Positions 1 through 39,076 of a DNA stretch of 64,000 nt are shown here, one piece after another. This DNA comes from Telopea speciosissima (lineage: Eukaryota > Streptophyta > Magnoliopsida > Proteales > Proteaceae). Made by a program: the position numbers and the translations under genes. Numbering within the stretch: the stretch's first letter is position 1; every line of letters begins with the position of its first letter. The notes under the pieces are model-generated. The model was not told the DNA's origin. It saw only the letters and a program-made list of their open reading frames with translations, and searched no databases. The DNA lies in the NCBI RefSeq assembly GCF_018873765.1, contig NC_057923.1, forward strand, positions 19,997,913 through 20,061,912. Direction: 5' to 3'.

Positions 1-281
1 TGAGTAAGGGAATTTGAGTTAATATAAGAAAAGTATAGGGAGTGATAGAAATTTTCCCTAAAAAAAAAACATAACTCGCCTTGATCATGTTTGACTCACC
101 TGACTACTAGGTTTTGAAAAGGGAGAGTCGAGTCAAAAAAATGTGGTTTTCCAACTATGCATTCATCTAGTAAGTTGATAAACATAATATTTTCTAAAAT
201 TGTTTTCTATCAAATTAACATGATATTTTCTTTATTTTCAAATTGGTGAGATGTGTGTACATAATTATTTTGCCTTTTATA
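1..281. other. AT-rich intergenic DNA, nothing recognised
   Basis: No coding potential, RNA gene or clear repeat structure is visible before the terminal-inverted-repeat element that starts near 291. Confidence 0.5.
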
Positions 282-680
282 TTGTTTAAAGGGTTTTCTT
301 CCTAGTAGCTATGTCTAGTGAAGTATAATGGTTCACTATTAATTACCACATGGTAGTACATAGGTTAGTCTATGTGATAGAGGACCAAGCAAACATCTTA
401 TTGGTATAATTTCAGCTTAAATTGACTAGAGGAAATAGTTAAAATTACAAAAGACGCTATTTTGTATTTTATATTCATCTCCATTTGATGGCATTTTGGT
501 AATATTATTAAAAAATTGAATCAAAGTTTGAGCAACTATCCTTGGTTACTTTAGACAAAAAATTGGCAATTGAGATGAATGTGAGGTTCTCTATCACATG
601 GACTAACCATGTACTGACAATATAGTCAAGCATTATACTTCACTAGGCATAGTGACGCCTAGAAGAAACCTTGTTTTAAA
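282..680. mobile_element. Miniature inverted-repeat element with near-identical flanks
   Basis: The ends at about 291-390 and 580-670 are imperfect inverted repeats. The left end reads ggttttcttcctag, and the reverse complement of the right end reads ggtttcttctagg. Both arms carry the blocks gtgaagtataatg and atgtgatagag. The element is about 380 bp. It is flanked by ttgtttaaa (282-290) and ttgttttaaa (671-680), a 9-10 bp target duplication with one indel, which suggests a Mutator-like origin. It has no coding capacity. A diverged relative lies at about 45516-45891. Confidence 0.7.
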
Positions 681-1171
681 CAAAGTGCTTGTTGATTTAT
701 CATCCAATTGTTTGAACTTTTGACGCTATTATGCTAATTTGGGTTTTGTTTCATCGTACAAGTTGATAGTTTTAATGTTCAATCTGTTTTTTTCTCTAAA
801 CAAACTCCCAATTTTTACTCAATTCCCCAACCAAATTTACACCATGAGGAATGGAAAGAAAAGATTAGACAATTTGTTTTTGCACCAAAAAAAGTAATTT
901 TTATTTGCAACGGCGATACAAAAAAATGGGGAGAAGACATACTTGTAATGACCCCATACGCACAATGGGGAAAAAGCATATGCAAGATGCAAGTTAGATC
1001 ATAATTAATAAAGGAGAAACTTTACCTCCACTTGGCGGGAAGGTTCATAACCATCCTAGGGTTCATAAAGATAGGGTTTTAATATGTTCCCTAAAATACC
1101 CTCTCGATACATCCCGTGCGCATTTGAACCCTTGTGGTGAATGGATTCCCATTCACCGTGGGTGAAGGGAA
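681..1171. other. Intergenic DNA, nothing recognised
   Basis: Low-complexity AT-rich sequence between two terminal-inverted-repeat elements. I see no gene. Confidence 0.4.
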
Positions 1172-2969
1172 ACGGATTTTATCTGCTACATTTTGCTCCA
1201 TTATACCCTTAGATTGCTGACACATGGCATTCTTAAATCCTACGATCAGATTTGGAGGATGACATTTACCCACCCATCGCTAACCTAACTCTAGTTACCC
1301 AATTCGTCTCCTCTCTCACTCCTCCTTATCTCTCTCTGCTGTAACTGTCGGAGATGGCAACGAGCGTCGGTAGAAACTCTATATGATGGATTTGTGAAGA
1401 AGGCAACCTGTTGAATTTCTTTGTTGTTCAAAACCCATTTGCAACTCCACCTGGTTCGATGGATTACTGTTCCAATAAATGAAACCCAGGCTTCCAAACT
1501 TAACTTTCAGGAAAGCAAATAAAACCTTCTCTCTTCAATCTTTTTTTAACAAAACTTCTTTACCTTTAAATGAACTCAGCAGAATCGGGTAAAGCATCCC
1601 AATAATTGGAAGCTCCAAGAAATCCGAAGAGACTTGCATCTCTGTAAAGATTCAGGACTGAAGTAATTTAGATCCAAAATCTATTTCAAGTATTTGTAAC
1701 AGAATCGGTACCAAAAGCAGGAGGATTAGAAGCTGATTTTGGAATCGAAACTGATTATTTGAGGATTTCTGTGAAGGTTAGGTCCTGCAACTACTCTGGT
1801 ACAAAATCCATGAAAAAAAAATGGATTTAAGTCAAGACAGAGGAACTGTTTTGAGTGTATTTTGGGTCTAAGTAATTGATTTTGAGGCGAAGAAGCTACT
1901 GTTGAGATCAAGTTTGTTCAGTTTCTATGGTGAGAGACCATGGGTGTGAGGCCCTTCCTTCTATCCTTATTCCTTTCCCTTCTTCTCCAATCGAATTTCC
2001 TTCTCCCTCTTGTTTCTATTTTGATTTCAGACCTGCAACTAAGCAACGTAGACCCTTCTCTGAAGTTATTGTTTCCACTCGATCACCTGGGAATCCAGAC
2101 CTAAGGTCTGCTGATTGGAATTTTAGAGACTTCCAGAATAGGCCTGCGGTTGGTTTGTTCCATAAGTTTCCTGCTGCAGCTTGAAAGGCCTGTATCTCTA
2201 TAACCTCCCACCAGATCAGGGGAATATTGAAAGCATAATATCCCCCTCACATAGGCCTCCATTCGGTCCAAATTTGAGGCCGAGTTGCTGGCTGGTTTGT
2301 GTTTATCCTCTAACCTTCTAATTCTGTGACTCTTTTGAGTTATTTCAGCAGCCATTATTCCCTTTGACATGAGGTTTTCAGGTTTGATCAGTCCTTAGAG
2401 ACATGGGTCTTATCTCAAACCAATACATCTACCCGCAGATAAAACTTTAAGAACAAGTACTTTGTAGCGCCTCTTATCTCTTTGATCTGTGATTTTGTGT
2501 TTTTTCTGCCAATAAAACAGTTCTTTTTCTTTTCCCTTTTTGTTTTTTTTTTTTAGGAAGGAGGAAGTTGTTGAAAAACAGAATTCTTCCTTCAGTGGAG
2601 CTTCGAGGACGGGAGGAGAGGGGGAGGAGGAGTCTCTGGGATGCACATAAATAGGAAATTTGTTGGTGATGGATGAGTCGATGATCCTGAAGAGGAGACG
2701 TGGATCTCTTTGGTACTCTTCGTCTTCGTCGGTTGCAGTGGTAATGCTTGGATCAGAATGTAGGAATTTGTCGGTCTCCGAGAGTTGCAGCAGAGAGAAA
2801 GGGGGAGAGAGGGGGAGGACTGAGAAAGGAGAGAGAATGGGTTAACTCAGGTTAAGTTAGGGTTAGATGGGTGAATGCCATAACTAAAATCTAACCGTAG
2901 GATTTGAAATTGCCATGTGTCGACAATCTAAGGGTGTAATGGAGCAAAACGGAGCAGATAAAAATCCGA
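1172..2969. mobile_element. Non-autonomous element with ~200-bp terminal inverted repeats
   Basis: The segment at about 1172-1365 is an imperfect reverse complement of about 2772-2969. Shared blocks include atctgct, ttttgctccatta, cccttagattg, acacatggca and tctctctgctg. The roughly 1.4-kb interior has only short reading frames, such as a proline- and serine-rich frame at 1927-2184 on +, and no transposase. Long terminal inverted repeats around a non-transposase interior fit a MULE or Pack-MULE. I could not fix the outer ends or a target duplication. The interior could be captured host sequence, but I recognise no gene in it. Confidence 0.6.
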
Positions 2970-5900
2970 GGGAAACTCGGTCCAATAATAAATGTGTTGG
3001 GAAGATGAAATTACCAATGTTTCTTTTTTTTTTTGTATTATTAATGAAATTCACTGGTATAATTTTTTGAAGGGAGAGGGATTCGACCTGAGTGGCAGAA
3101 TCTCCGCCAACTCCATATTATCATTCCAGGCCGATGGCTTGCAGACATTTTCCCCTTTTTTTTAAATGTATAGAGAGGAAGGTGTCTTCTTCAAATTTTT
3201 TTTTTTAATGAAAAAAGAAAAAGAAAATACTATTAAAGACGAGAACCTGAGTCATTTACATCTATATAACCAATTCACCGCTTAGATCTAGCAACTATAA
3301 TAAGCCGATAAACTAATAACATCAAAGAGTAATCCTATTTCACAACATCAATTGTCTTAAATTGAATTAACCTAGATCTAATTTCAAACAAAAAAGATAA
3401 TATAGTTCTTGTTATGGATAAAAACTAGCCCCAAGAGCGACTAAGATAGTATCACATCGGTGAGTAAAAAAAAAACCGTGGTCCATATAAGGATTGGAGT
3501 CCTCACTCCCTCATGAGACCTTTTAAAACCGTGAGGATGACATTAAACTAGCTTTGATGGACAGCCTAGAGCGAACAATATCATGAGATGCATTCCATGA
3601 CCTCATCAATTCCTATGGCCACTGATCCAAGTCATGCTGTAGAATCTCCACCAACTCCATATTATCATTCCAAATGGTGACGTTGGTGAGACTTAATTGC
3701 TGGGCTTTTTGCAATGCCTCTAGTTTTTTATTCTTGTTCGTTCCCTGAAAAGCCAAAATTTAAAGTTACACATTGAAAAGTTCTATCAGTAATACATGTT
3801 GATTCCCAACCATCCTCATGTAAGATCTACATTTCCAGCACACATTAGAATACAATTGTTAGGTGGGAATAGACCCAACTGCTCAATCAAAGTAAATTGC
3901 TCTAAATTCAGGATGACCCATTTAACATCCCCAAATTCGGGTAAAAGATATGGGTTCTAGCCTTTACAGGCTGTCGTTAAGTAACGGTTGATCATTCATT
4001 TCTATTACTTTTCAAATACAAAAACTATAAACACATCAGAGTCATCGGAATATCACAACAAAAAAACTATAAACATTTCTACAAACAGACATCATCCATC
4101 TGTCTGTTATTACAACTTTAAAACTATATATGTACTTTAATCAAAATACTATCTGCCACATGTAAATCTCAAAAGTGTATCAAAAAACAAAAATCTCTTA
4201 TCTCTCTATCCATCTACTTAGAGGGACTTATGTCTTTTCCCTGGCATTCCTGGTACAATCAGCGTACTGACACTCTGTATGTACATGCTTTGTAAAATGA
4301 TCATAAATTGTGGGGTGAGCTCAACAAGCCCCATGAGAAGAATACATGTCACATCGATAAAATAAAACATGCATGTTGAAGAAATCGTACTAATCACATG
4401 CTACTTTCATGAATGCCTCAATCTAGATTATAATATATATCTGATCATACATATAATAACATGCATGACATTTCAAACTAATTGGGAAACTGCTTTGTGA
4501 AAATTTTTAATTTTTTTTTTTTACTTTTCCTTTCTTTACTTTCTTATTCTCTCCTGGGAGTGACACCCATATGCTCCTCCCTCAATGCCTCTCCCTTTTC
4601 TGGGTCGCATCTTGAGAGTCATCTGGGTGAGCTCTCAGTCTCTATTCTTTTTTCTTTCTTATCTTAGCATTATGATCATAATATACTAGGATCTCTTTCA
4701 TAACAATATCAGATGTTGTGCTAAACATATCATATACTTCATTCTTATAAACATATAAGATGATGTTATGTCATAATCTAAAAAACATGCGTAAAACATC
4801 TTAAACATGTAGTACTATGAAAACAATGGGGATATAACAAGAATCCCCTCACCTCTGTGTGTCTCTACTGTCCTCAAACAATGTAATTCTTAGTTCTATG
4901 TCACCTTTGGATCCAACTGGACCCCTAAACGACATTTCATAAGCATTTAGCCTCTCTTTTATACTCTTGGAATAGTGGGTTAGGTCCTCTACCACCCATA
5001 TTTATCAAAACCTCTATTTACAACCATACTTGGGCATTTGTGTAATACCAGTAGGTCTCTAAGTCAAAGCAGTAGCCCGGTATGGGAAATCACCCTAAAA
5101 TAGGATTATTACCACTTTCCCTCTAAATCACTTTAACCTTTTACACCGTCACTAGAAAACTTCCTAATGGATCAAATCTTAAAAAACACTCAAAGGAAAC
5201 AAAAAGGTGTTTAGGGTTTACCTTTTCAAGCTCAAACCCTAACTGGAAAGCTTTCCTTTGGTTCCTTCTGATCCCCCTTCGATCCAAAAGCCTTTACTAA
5301 CGATTGATGCTTGAATCTTCAAGCTCTTAGCCTCTAATCATTCCCTTTCTCCTCTCTGGTTTTCAAACTTTAGAAACACTTGAAAAATGACATGTTTTCA
5401 ACCTAATATAACCTTTTTAGTGTAACCAGTCGACTGGTTCAACAACCTACCTATTGCATTGACTACCGGACAATTACCAGATGGATAATTTTCATCCAGT
5501 TGTCTAATCTGGTTGACCGATACATGATCTGGTTGACTGGATCCTGCTTTTTTAGGATCTTGGTCATTTGACCCTTTCCTGCTCAATTGGCCATATCTCA
5601 ACCGATAAAGTCCAAACGTCCTGATTCTTTTTCCACTTGAAAGGTAACTCAATTACGTTCGATTCTTATGTTTTGGGCTTCCTCAAAATCTAACCAGATG
5701 GTCCTCTAAAATTCACGTGAAATTGCCGCTTCACCTTAATCCATACAACTTACAGTCTTTTCTCTTCATTGTGGAACATTGGTATGTCCACACTATTTTT
5801 AGGGCCAATCTAAACTTACTAAATTCTTTGGTAAGAATAGTGGATCCTCTATGCCATTTATCATTAATCATTCACATTAAACCCACATGTTCCACTATGA

Positions 5901-5995
5901 TACAATCATAGATCATATTTACCTGCAAATGCCGATAATCCTCAGTCGGATCCATATAGACTGGATTCCCTCAGAATGAACCCGTCAAGTACCTG
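2970..5995. other. Intergenic DNA with one short direct repeat
   Basis: No gene is supported in this 3-kb stretch. A 32-nt sequence at 3097-3128 recurs at 3641-3672 with one mismatch, so part of the region is derived from a repeat. The short reading frames at 4482-4667 and 5398-5652 have no recognisable domain and look like chance. Confidence 0.45.
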
Positions 5996-7262
5996 TCAAC
6001 TATGAACAACATATATTACTTTAAATCTGTCATTTTTTCTAGTACGGGATATAACAACCTGAGGAGCCTTTGGAGAGAAACCGAAGAGGTGCAAGTCTTT
6101 GATCCAATAGGTAATATTCCTTAAGATGTTCGAATCAGGAGAGGACATAGACCATACAAATCGGTTCCTTTCATTCCACAAAATTAGTAAGTAACCGCAA
6201 ACATGACAAGAAAATTAGAATGATGAGCTTTAGATAATAAAGAGGATTGCACAAAGTTCATTACAACATCAAGGATGGAAGAACCATGGAGGTACTCCGT
6301 TCTTAATCCTAGCCACCCAGCTACTCAAATGTGTTTAGAGAAAGCATATGAAAGAAAGATGTGCCATTCGGTTTCATTTTCTGGATGGCAAAAGGGCAAC
6401 GATCATCAATATTCATAAATCGACTTAATCGGGATTTAGTCGATATACTCCTATTCAAGAGTTTCCATAAGAAGCTCAAGAATTTAGGGTGACAATGAAA
6501 TTAACTTCTGAAAATTACTAAAAGGATCGATCTGTTCCAATTTGTAATCTAGTTGTATGAGATTGATCATTTTGAAGAAAAAGAGCGTTAGAAAGGAAAC
6601 TTGTTGCCCTCTTAGTAGTAAGAATGCCCTTTTTATTTAAAGGACGGAATATGAAATCATCATGCATAGTAGTTGATAAGGGTATGGACAAGATTTTCAA
6701 AACCGTAGCTTGGGGGAAAAGAGAATTGATCAGAGAGATATTCCAATTCCAGCCTTTTAACAGGTCTGAGACTTTAGTGATAGAGTTGGTTCCTTCGATA
6801 AGATTCTATATAGAAATCCATCCTATCATGCAACCATGGATCATTACAAATAGTACTCTTCTCCAATTTGTATTGTTGGGTTGGAAAGCCTAAAATGGAC
6901 CCTGAGTCTTGACGTTTAGCAGCCGACTAAAAACCTACTCTATCCTGAAACCATGGATCCTTCCAAATGCATTTAGAGAAAGCACATGAACGAAAGATGT
7001 GCCATTCAGTTTCACTTTTCAGATAACAAAAGGGGCAAAGATCATCATAAACGGGGTTGATTGGAGTCGATATACCCCTATTTAAGAATTTCCATAAGAA
7101 AATCAAGAACCTTGGGTAACAATGAGACTTCCAAAAAAAATGATCAAAATGATTTGTTTCCAATCTATAATCTACTGTATGAGATTGATCATTTTGAAGA
7201 AAAAGAGTGTTAAAAAGAAAACTTGTTGCCCCCTTAGTAGTAAGAATGCCCTTTTTATTCAA
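5996..7262 (-). pseudogene. L1-type LINE fragments (zinc-binding/linker region), duplicated
   Basis: The minus strand encodes decayed pieces of a plant L1-type LINE polyprotein after the reverse transcriptase. At 6927-7262 there is a zf-RVT-like segment (FLWKFLNRGI, then C-P-F-C, then EWHIFRSCAFSKCIW). At 5996-6181 there is the WNERNRF motif that normally follows it. The zinc-binding region appears twice, at about 6330-6700 and 6970-7262, offset by about 636 bp, so the fragment was duplicated in place. Frameshifts and stops make it non-functional. Confidence 0.75.
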
Positions 7263-7301
7263 AGGACAAAATAGGAAACCATCATGGATAGTAGTTGATA
7301 A

Positions 7302-7478
7302 GGGTATGGATCTTTATTCTTTCAAGTGCAGTGCACTGCTTAATGCACCACACTTGTGCATCCGACGGTGCCCTAGGCAGTGCACCTTTAAAGTTCATCC
7401 TCTCAGTCTCATGGCCACTGTCGGATGCTCAAGTGTAATGCACCACTTGAGAGGATAAAAATTCCAAGGGTATATGGA
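7302..7478. mobile_element. ~157-bp inverted-repeat MITE inserted in the LINE fragment
   Basis: The block 7311-7467 is absent from the sister LINE copy near 6676-6700, where gggtatgga runs straight into the following LINE sequence. The insert can fold: the left arm has tgcatccgacggtg and the right arm has cactgtcggatgct, with ctttcaag and cttgagag near the ends. It is flanked by gggtatgga (7302-7310) and gggtatatgga (7468-7478), an imperfect target duplication. Confidence 0.6.
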
Positions 7479-7480
7479 TA

Positions 7481-7833
7481 AGATTTTCAAAACCGTAGCT
7501 TGGGGGAAGAGAGAATTAATCAGAGAGACGTTACAATTCTAACCTATTAACAGGTCTGAGACTTTACAAGATTTTTGAAACCGTAGCTTGGAGGAAGAGA
7601 GAATTAATCAGAGACACATTACAATTCCAGCCTATTAATAGGTCTGAGACTTTTGCAAGATTTTTGAAACCGTAGCTTGGGGGAAGAGAGAATTAATCAG
7701 AGAGATGTTACAATTCCAGCCTATTAACAAGTCTGAGACTTCACAAGATTTTCGAAACCGTAGCTTGGGGGAAGAGAGAATTAATCTAAGAGACGTTACA
7801 ATTCCAGCCTGTTAGCAGGTTTGAGACTTTAGT
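7481..7833. repeat. Four tandem ~88-bp units derived from LINE sequence
   Basis: Units start at 7481, 7569, 7659 and 7746, a period of 87-90 bp. Each begins agatttt and contains ccgtagcttgg, agagagaattaatc, cctatta and ggtctgagactt. Single copies with the same flanks occur at about 6691 and 8479. The unit is therefore part of the LINE fragment and was locally amplified. The period is not a multiple of three, so no reading frame is kept. Confidence 0.85.
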
Positions 7834-7935
7834 GATAGAGTTGGGATGGTCCCATCAATAAGATTCTATATAGAAACTCATTCTATCAAGTAACCATGGA
7901 TCTTTCCAAATAGTCTTCTCCAATTTGTATTGTGG

Positions 7936-8450
7936 TGCATTGGGTAGTGTTAAATGATATGGGTCGGGCCCATGGGCACCCACTTGGGGCATCTGTGAGA
8001 CCTAAAGACCCACTAGGGTTAGAGGAGTAGGGCCACATGGTGGTCCCCCCCCCCCCAGATATTTATTCTGAGTAAGAGGGAGGCTACACACAAGAGATTG
8101 CCATAGCCCCTCTCTTTCCCTTGTCTCACGTTCTCTCTCCCTCACTCTCTAGCTCTCGTCCTACTCTCTCTCTCTCTCTCTCTCTCTGTGTTTGATCACC
8201 CCTTTGTGCGAGTGTGTATCGCTTAGGGATTCCATCTTGTTCCCCTGGATTTGGAGTGTGGAATCTCCATTGGAGAAATCTATCGAGATTCCTACGACGG
8301 AGTGTATGTGGATCATCGTGAAGCTTGTAATGTTGAAGTTCGTGTAGATCAACGCGTAGGACAATAAGATCCTTTCCACAACATGGGAAACATCGATGAG
8401 GTAAATGTGCTAACCCGTGTTATTTCCGTTTAATAAGTAGTGCACAGCAC
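7936..8450. mobile_element. Insertion with pyrimidine tracts inside LINE sequence, possibly a solo LTR
   Basis: LINE sequence stops after ccaatttgtattgt near 7935 and resumes near 8460. The inserted block has a run of C at 8046-8059, a long CT microsatellite at 8165-8187, and no coding potential. Its length and pyrimidine-rich leader fit an LTR, but I could not define both ends or a target duplication. Confidence 0.35.
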
Positions 8451-8459
8451 TTGACATGA

Positions 8460-8760
8460 TACAAATTCTAAGAGTATGGACAAGATTTTTAAAACCATAG
8501 TTTGGGGGAAGAGAGAATTAATTAGAGAGACGTTACAATTCTAGCCTATTAACAGGTCTAAGACTTGAGTGATAGAGCTGGAATGGTCCTACCGATAAGA
8601 TTTTATATAGAAATCCATCCTATGAGGTAACTATGGATCTTTCCAAATAGTAGTCTTCTCCAATTTGTGTTGTTGGGTCTTTCCAAATGGTAGTCTGATG
8701 CTTAGCGGCCGAGTCAAGAACTGTTTTCCACTTTTCCAAACAAGACTTGACTCATCACAA
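8460..8760 (-). pseudogene. Further LINE fragment repeating the 6690-6870 segment
   Basis: This stretch repeats the LINE-derived text seen at about 6690-6870 and 7748-7920, including ccgataagatt, atagaaatccatcctat and atggatctttcc. It marks the right edge of the amplified LINE cluster. No open frame survives. Confidence 0.55.
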
Positions 8761-9030
8761 TTTAAATGCAATTTCTCTCAATCATAAAATTTTTCGTACT
8801 GTATGCGACCGGCTGCAACCGGTCGGCTTGCCGTTGAGAATTCGAAATGTAGAGGCGGACAACAACCATTAATAATAAATTGCCGAAAGTAACAGCGAAT
8901 ATCTTTGAAAACTTTCCATTCGTTTGAATCTCTAACGTCGATTTATCAAGAACTGCTCGACCTTTAACTATAGTGTTTGAAACTACATAGTCCGCCCTTT
9001 ATGTGTTAAAAAAAAAAAAAAAAAAAAAAA
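8761..9030 (+). promoter_or_regulatory. Probable proximal promoter of the MYB3R gene
   Basis: This is the single-copy-looking stretch between the LINE cluster and the presumed leader exon. It ends in a run of about 23 A at 9008-9030, followed by a CT-rich leader. I see no clear TATA box and could not point to a convincing E2F or MSA-type site. The promoter call rests on position alone. Confidence 0.35.
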
Positions 9031-9296
9031 ACTTGATCCGTTTCGTTTTCTCTCTCCTGTCTCATTCACTCACTCTCTCTCTCCTCTGTCGAACACTCGA
9101 ACACACTCTACCAGTGTGTGGATTTCATCGTGCCTTTGCAGATCTTTTTCCATCTCCAATTACAAACTGGAGATTCTTAAATAAGATCTGCAATGTGCAC
9201 GACTACACAGCATCAACGGCCTCATTGGCCTCATTGATTTCATCGATTCGGTGTCCGCACAAATTACCGGGTTTCTGCCTTTCGAAGCTCACTAAA
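9031..9296 (+). other. Predicted 5' untranslated leader exon of MYB3R
   Basis: A CT-rich leader ends at a good donor (AAA|GTGAGT at 9297). The frame that would run into the MYB3R start exon has TAA at 9293-9295, so translation cannot begin here if the splice joins 9296 to 10661. A short upstream ORF of 15 codons including the stop (9192-9236) lies in the exon. The start of transcription is not known. Confidence 0.45.
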
Positions 9297-10770
9297 GTGA
9301 GTTTTTTTATTTATTCTTGTTGACTTTCGAATTGGTTCCTTGATCTTCGTTCCGAGTTCAATTTGACAAGAATTGGTTATGGATTTTGCTGTTGCGGCTC
9401 AGTCTGATATTTCTGGATTTTGAACCCTAATTTACTGGGGGGGAGGAGAAGAAGGTGACCATTTTAAAGGGTAAATGTTGCCAGTTAGGGTTTATCACCA
9501 GTTCTGTGGACTCTGAATTTGATTGAATCTGTCGGCATCTTGTCTGGATAATTGGTGTTATTTCAAGCCATAGTTTGTTCAGTGAGCTGGTTGCAAATTC
9601 CGTTTTGCATTGGCTGGACGATACCGTAGCGTGTCAATTGGTGATCTCATTCACAGATTAGTTTTTTTCTTTTTCCGTATTAGTATCTCTGGGTGAATAG
9701 GATTGATATTGGATTATGTTAGGCAAATTAGTTTATTTTCTCTACAAGGTTGAAGAATTTCAATTAGCTCAGTTGAGTTGTTTCGCTACATGACTTTGTG
9801 AGATATATGGATTATGGAAGACTATTTTCCTTTGGGTAGGTTTATCTGAGCCTAGGTTCTTCTCTGTAAAAGATAAAAAACTTTTATTGTTCCTGTTTAA
9901 TGAAAATGTAAGCTAGCAGTTGTTTTGTCTTATTTCCAAATTTAGCATTGCTGCTGGGTTTGAATTCATTCCGGACTACGATTTTTGTTTTCTTAAAACT
10001 TGGTCTTGGAAGTAACTGTTCCTCATTGGTTTATGCTAATTTTGAGCAGGAAGTGTTTTAAAGGGTACTTGAGCTTCAAAATATGTTTTAAAAACCATTT
10101 TGGACCATATAATTTTTTTTCTGTGCTGAAGAGTTGTTCCTCTTGTTTGCTCTGAGTGAATTTGGTTTCTGACTGATTATCTTGCTTTTACCTTCTATAA
10201 ACGGGCTACAGTGATCTGTGCCCTTGTAAGGAGTGTCTAGATGCAGTGGACGTAGAATAGCATTTGTGTGGCTAATGACAGCCAAATAGTTGGGACAAGT
10301 CTTAACTGATGATCTATGTTACCTGGACAATTCAAGTTATGAACCATCTTGTCTCTGATAATTCATTTAAATCAATTAAAATGCTAAGAGTGGAATCTTT
10401 GCTAATCCCAAGTTGTATCCTTTCCCATGTCCAGGTAACATAACCAATATAACAATATGATGCTGACAATTGAATTTAGTGGATACTAAGGCTCTTTTCA
10501 TCTTCTTGGTTTTTTTGGGTGGGGGAAAATGCCATTGTCTACTTGCCCCTTGATTTTTGTATCTGGTTCCCTCATTCCCTGTGAACATTTCATTTTCTTT
10601 GTGATTAATTTTCTATCTTATTTGAATTATGTTTCCTTTACTCCACCTTTTGGCTTGCAGTTTTGCCCATCCCAAAGGAAATTCCTGCTGCCATTAAATG
10701 GTTTGGGAAATCTATTCTGAAGAGAACTACTATCGAATGGGAATTGAGGTCACATGCTGGTCAAGGAGCA

Positions 10771-37605
<26,835 letters not shown>

Positions 37606-38195
37606 GGCAGTTCCTATCGCTAATGCTTGGAGCTTCATTGTTTTGGAATATATATGTATCATAGTATTGCCTTTTTCTTTTCCTTTCTCATTGTTACAAA
37701 TTTCTGTTTCTGATTTAATTTATTGGTAGAAATTGGTGTAGAGGGCAGCTTATATTTTGTAGTTTATAAATGCATTATTATCCAATGTTTGCCTTATGTA
37801 AAGAGCAAATCTTAAGGTTTTTTGGATCAAGATAAAATGGTGGCATTTTATCCAAATGGTAGGCCACCTTTTGGTGATTGAATTTATTGGAGTGGAAAAG
37901 CTTAGGAGTAGTTCAATGTTTGATCACTTTTTTTAGGGCTATGTTTGTTTGTTATTCTACACACACAAGTCTTCTCATTGAAAACCTAATTTCTTAGGGA
38001 CCAGAATTGTTCTTCCTATTTCTTAATAGAGGATCCCTTTCAAATCAATTTTAGTGGTGGATTGTCTGAGTCAAGTACTTTAAAGGTTGCTCCATCGTGG
38101 GGTCTCGATAAAACCCTTCAGAGAAAAAAAGGTTCCATTTGGATTGTTTTAAGTACAAGGAATGCCCACCATCACCTCATACCATTGTTTTAGCT
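37606..38195. other. MYB3R 3' flank, nothing further recognised
   Basis: The probable 3' untranslated region and downstream DNA. It is AT-rich and no other gene signal is seen before the tandem array at 38196. Confidence 0.45.
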
Positions 38196-38490
38196 CATGG
38201 TATTGGATCTCGTATCGATTAGTTCTGAATTCGATGCCGATATGTATTGGTTGTACCATTGTTTTTGTTCATGGTGTTGGATCGGGTATCGATTAGTTCT
38301 GAAATTGATGCTGATATGTATGGTTGCATCATTGTTTTTGTTCATGGTATTGGATCGGGTATCGATTAGTTCTGAAATTGATGTCAATATGTATTGGTTG
38401 TATTGTTGTTTTTGTTAATGGTATTGGATTGGCTACCGATTAGTTTTGATATCGATGCCGATATGTATTGGTTGTACTGCTCAATATCGG
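38196..38490. repeat. Four ~74-bp tandem repeats
   Basis: Units begin at 38196, 38270, 38343 and 38417. Each has the pattern atggtattggatcgg, tatcgattagttctga, gatgccgatatgtattgg and ttgtttttgtt. Copies differ at several positions, with the last most diverged. The array encodes nothing convincing; frames through it on either strand are an effect of the repeat. Confidence 0.88.
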
Positions 38491-38589
38491 ATATTTTTGT
38501 TCTCAAAGATATTAATATTATTTTTTTTACTATTTTACCCTCCGTTTGTACCATTACACCGATTTGATATTGGCCACGCATAAGTATCT

Positions 38590-38965
38590 ATAGCAGACCT
38601 CGGATAGAGCCTATTGGAGGGCAAGGGTTCATGTAGCAGACCCCATTTAACTGAGATTCTCCTGACTTTGTGGGATGTCCTTCTTTCCCTTTACTCTCAT
38701 CTTTCATCTTGTATCCTTTTTTGTTTTTTCTAGTTTTTATTCGTCATTTTCTACTTTTTCATTTCTATCTCTTGTCCCATCCCTCCGTTCTCCATTTCTC
38801 CATTTCTCCATTTCCTCTTTTTCTGTGTAGACTTCATCTCTTTTTCCATCCCTCCTTTCCCCTTCTCTCCATTACCCCATTTTTGTTTTCACTGTTTTGT
38901 TTTGTTGGATACATGTCGTCGGTCCCATTAAGTTGGGATAAGGTTGAGTTTGTTGTTGTTGCAAG
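38590..38965 (+). repeat. RTE LINE tail fragments
   Basis: Two partial 3' ends occur: ggcaagggttcatgtagcag with cccatttaactgag at about 38618-38655, and gtcggtcccattaagttggg with ataaggttgagtttgttgttgttgc at about 38915-38962. A pyrimidine-rich stretch lies between them, as at 31667-31770. They are non-coding. Confidence 0.65.
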
Positions 38966-39076
38966 TATAAGTATCTGTCAGTTATCTTAACTGATACCGA
39001 TACATATTCCTAAACACTGCCCCATTCTACTCTGTGATGGTCATTAGGTAACGGTGCTAGTTGGGGGATTAAAATC

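Noticed and set aside
3440..3540. Possible plant snRNA promoter element (atcacatcgg followed by atataagg)
   Set aside because: The element differs from the snRNA upstream element at key positions and no U-snRNA sequence follows.
7481..7833. CRISPR-like regular repeats
   Set aside because: The repeats are contiguous with no unique spacers, the DNA is plant nuclear, and the units match a nearby LINE fragment.
9003..9323. 106-codon frame at the MYB3R leader
   Set aside because: It starts in a poly-A run encoding Lys residues, has no domain, and runs into a probable splice donor.
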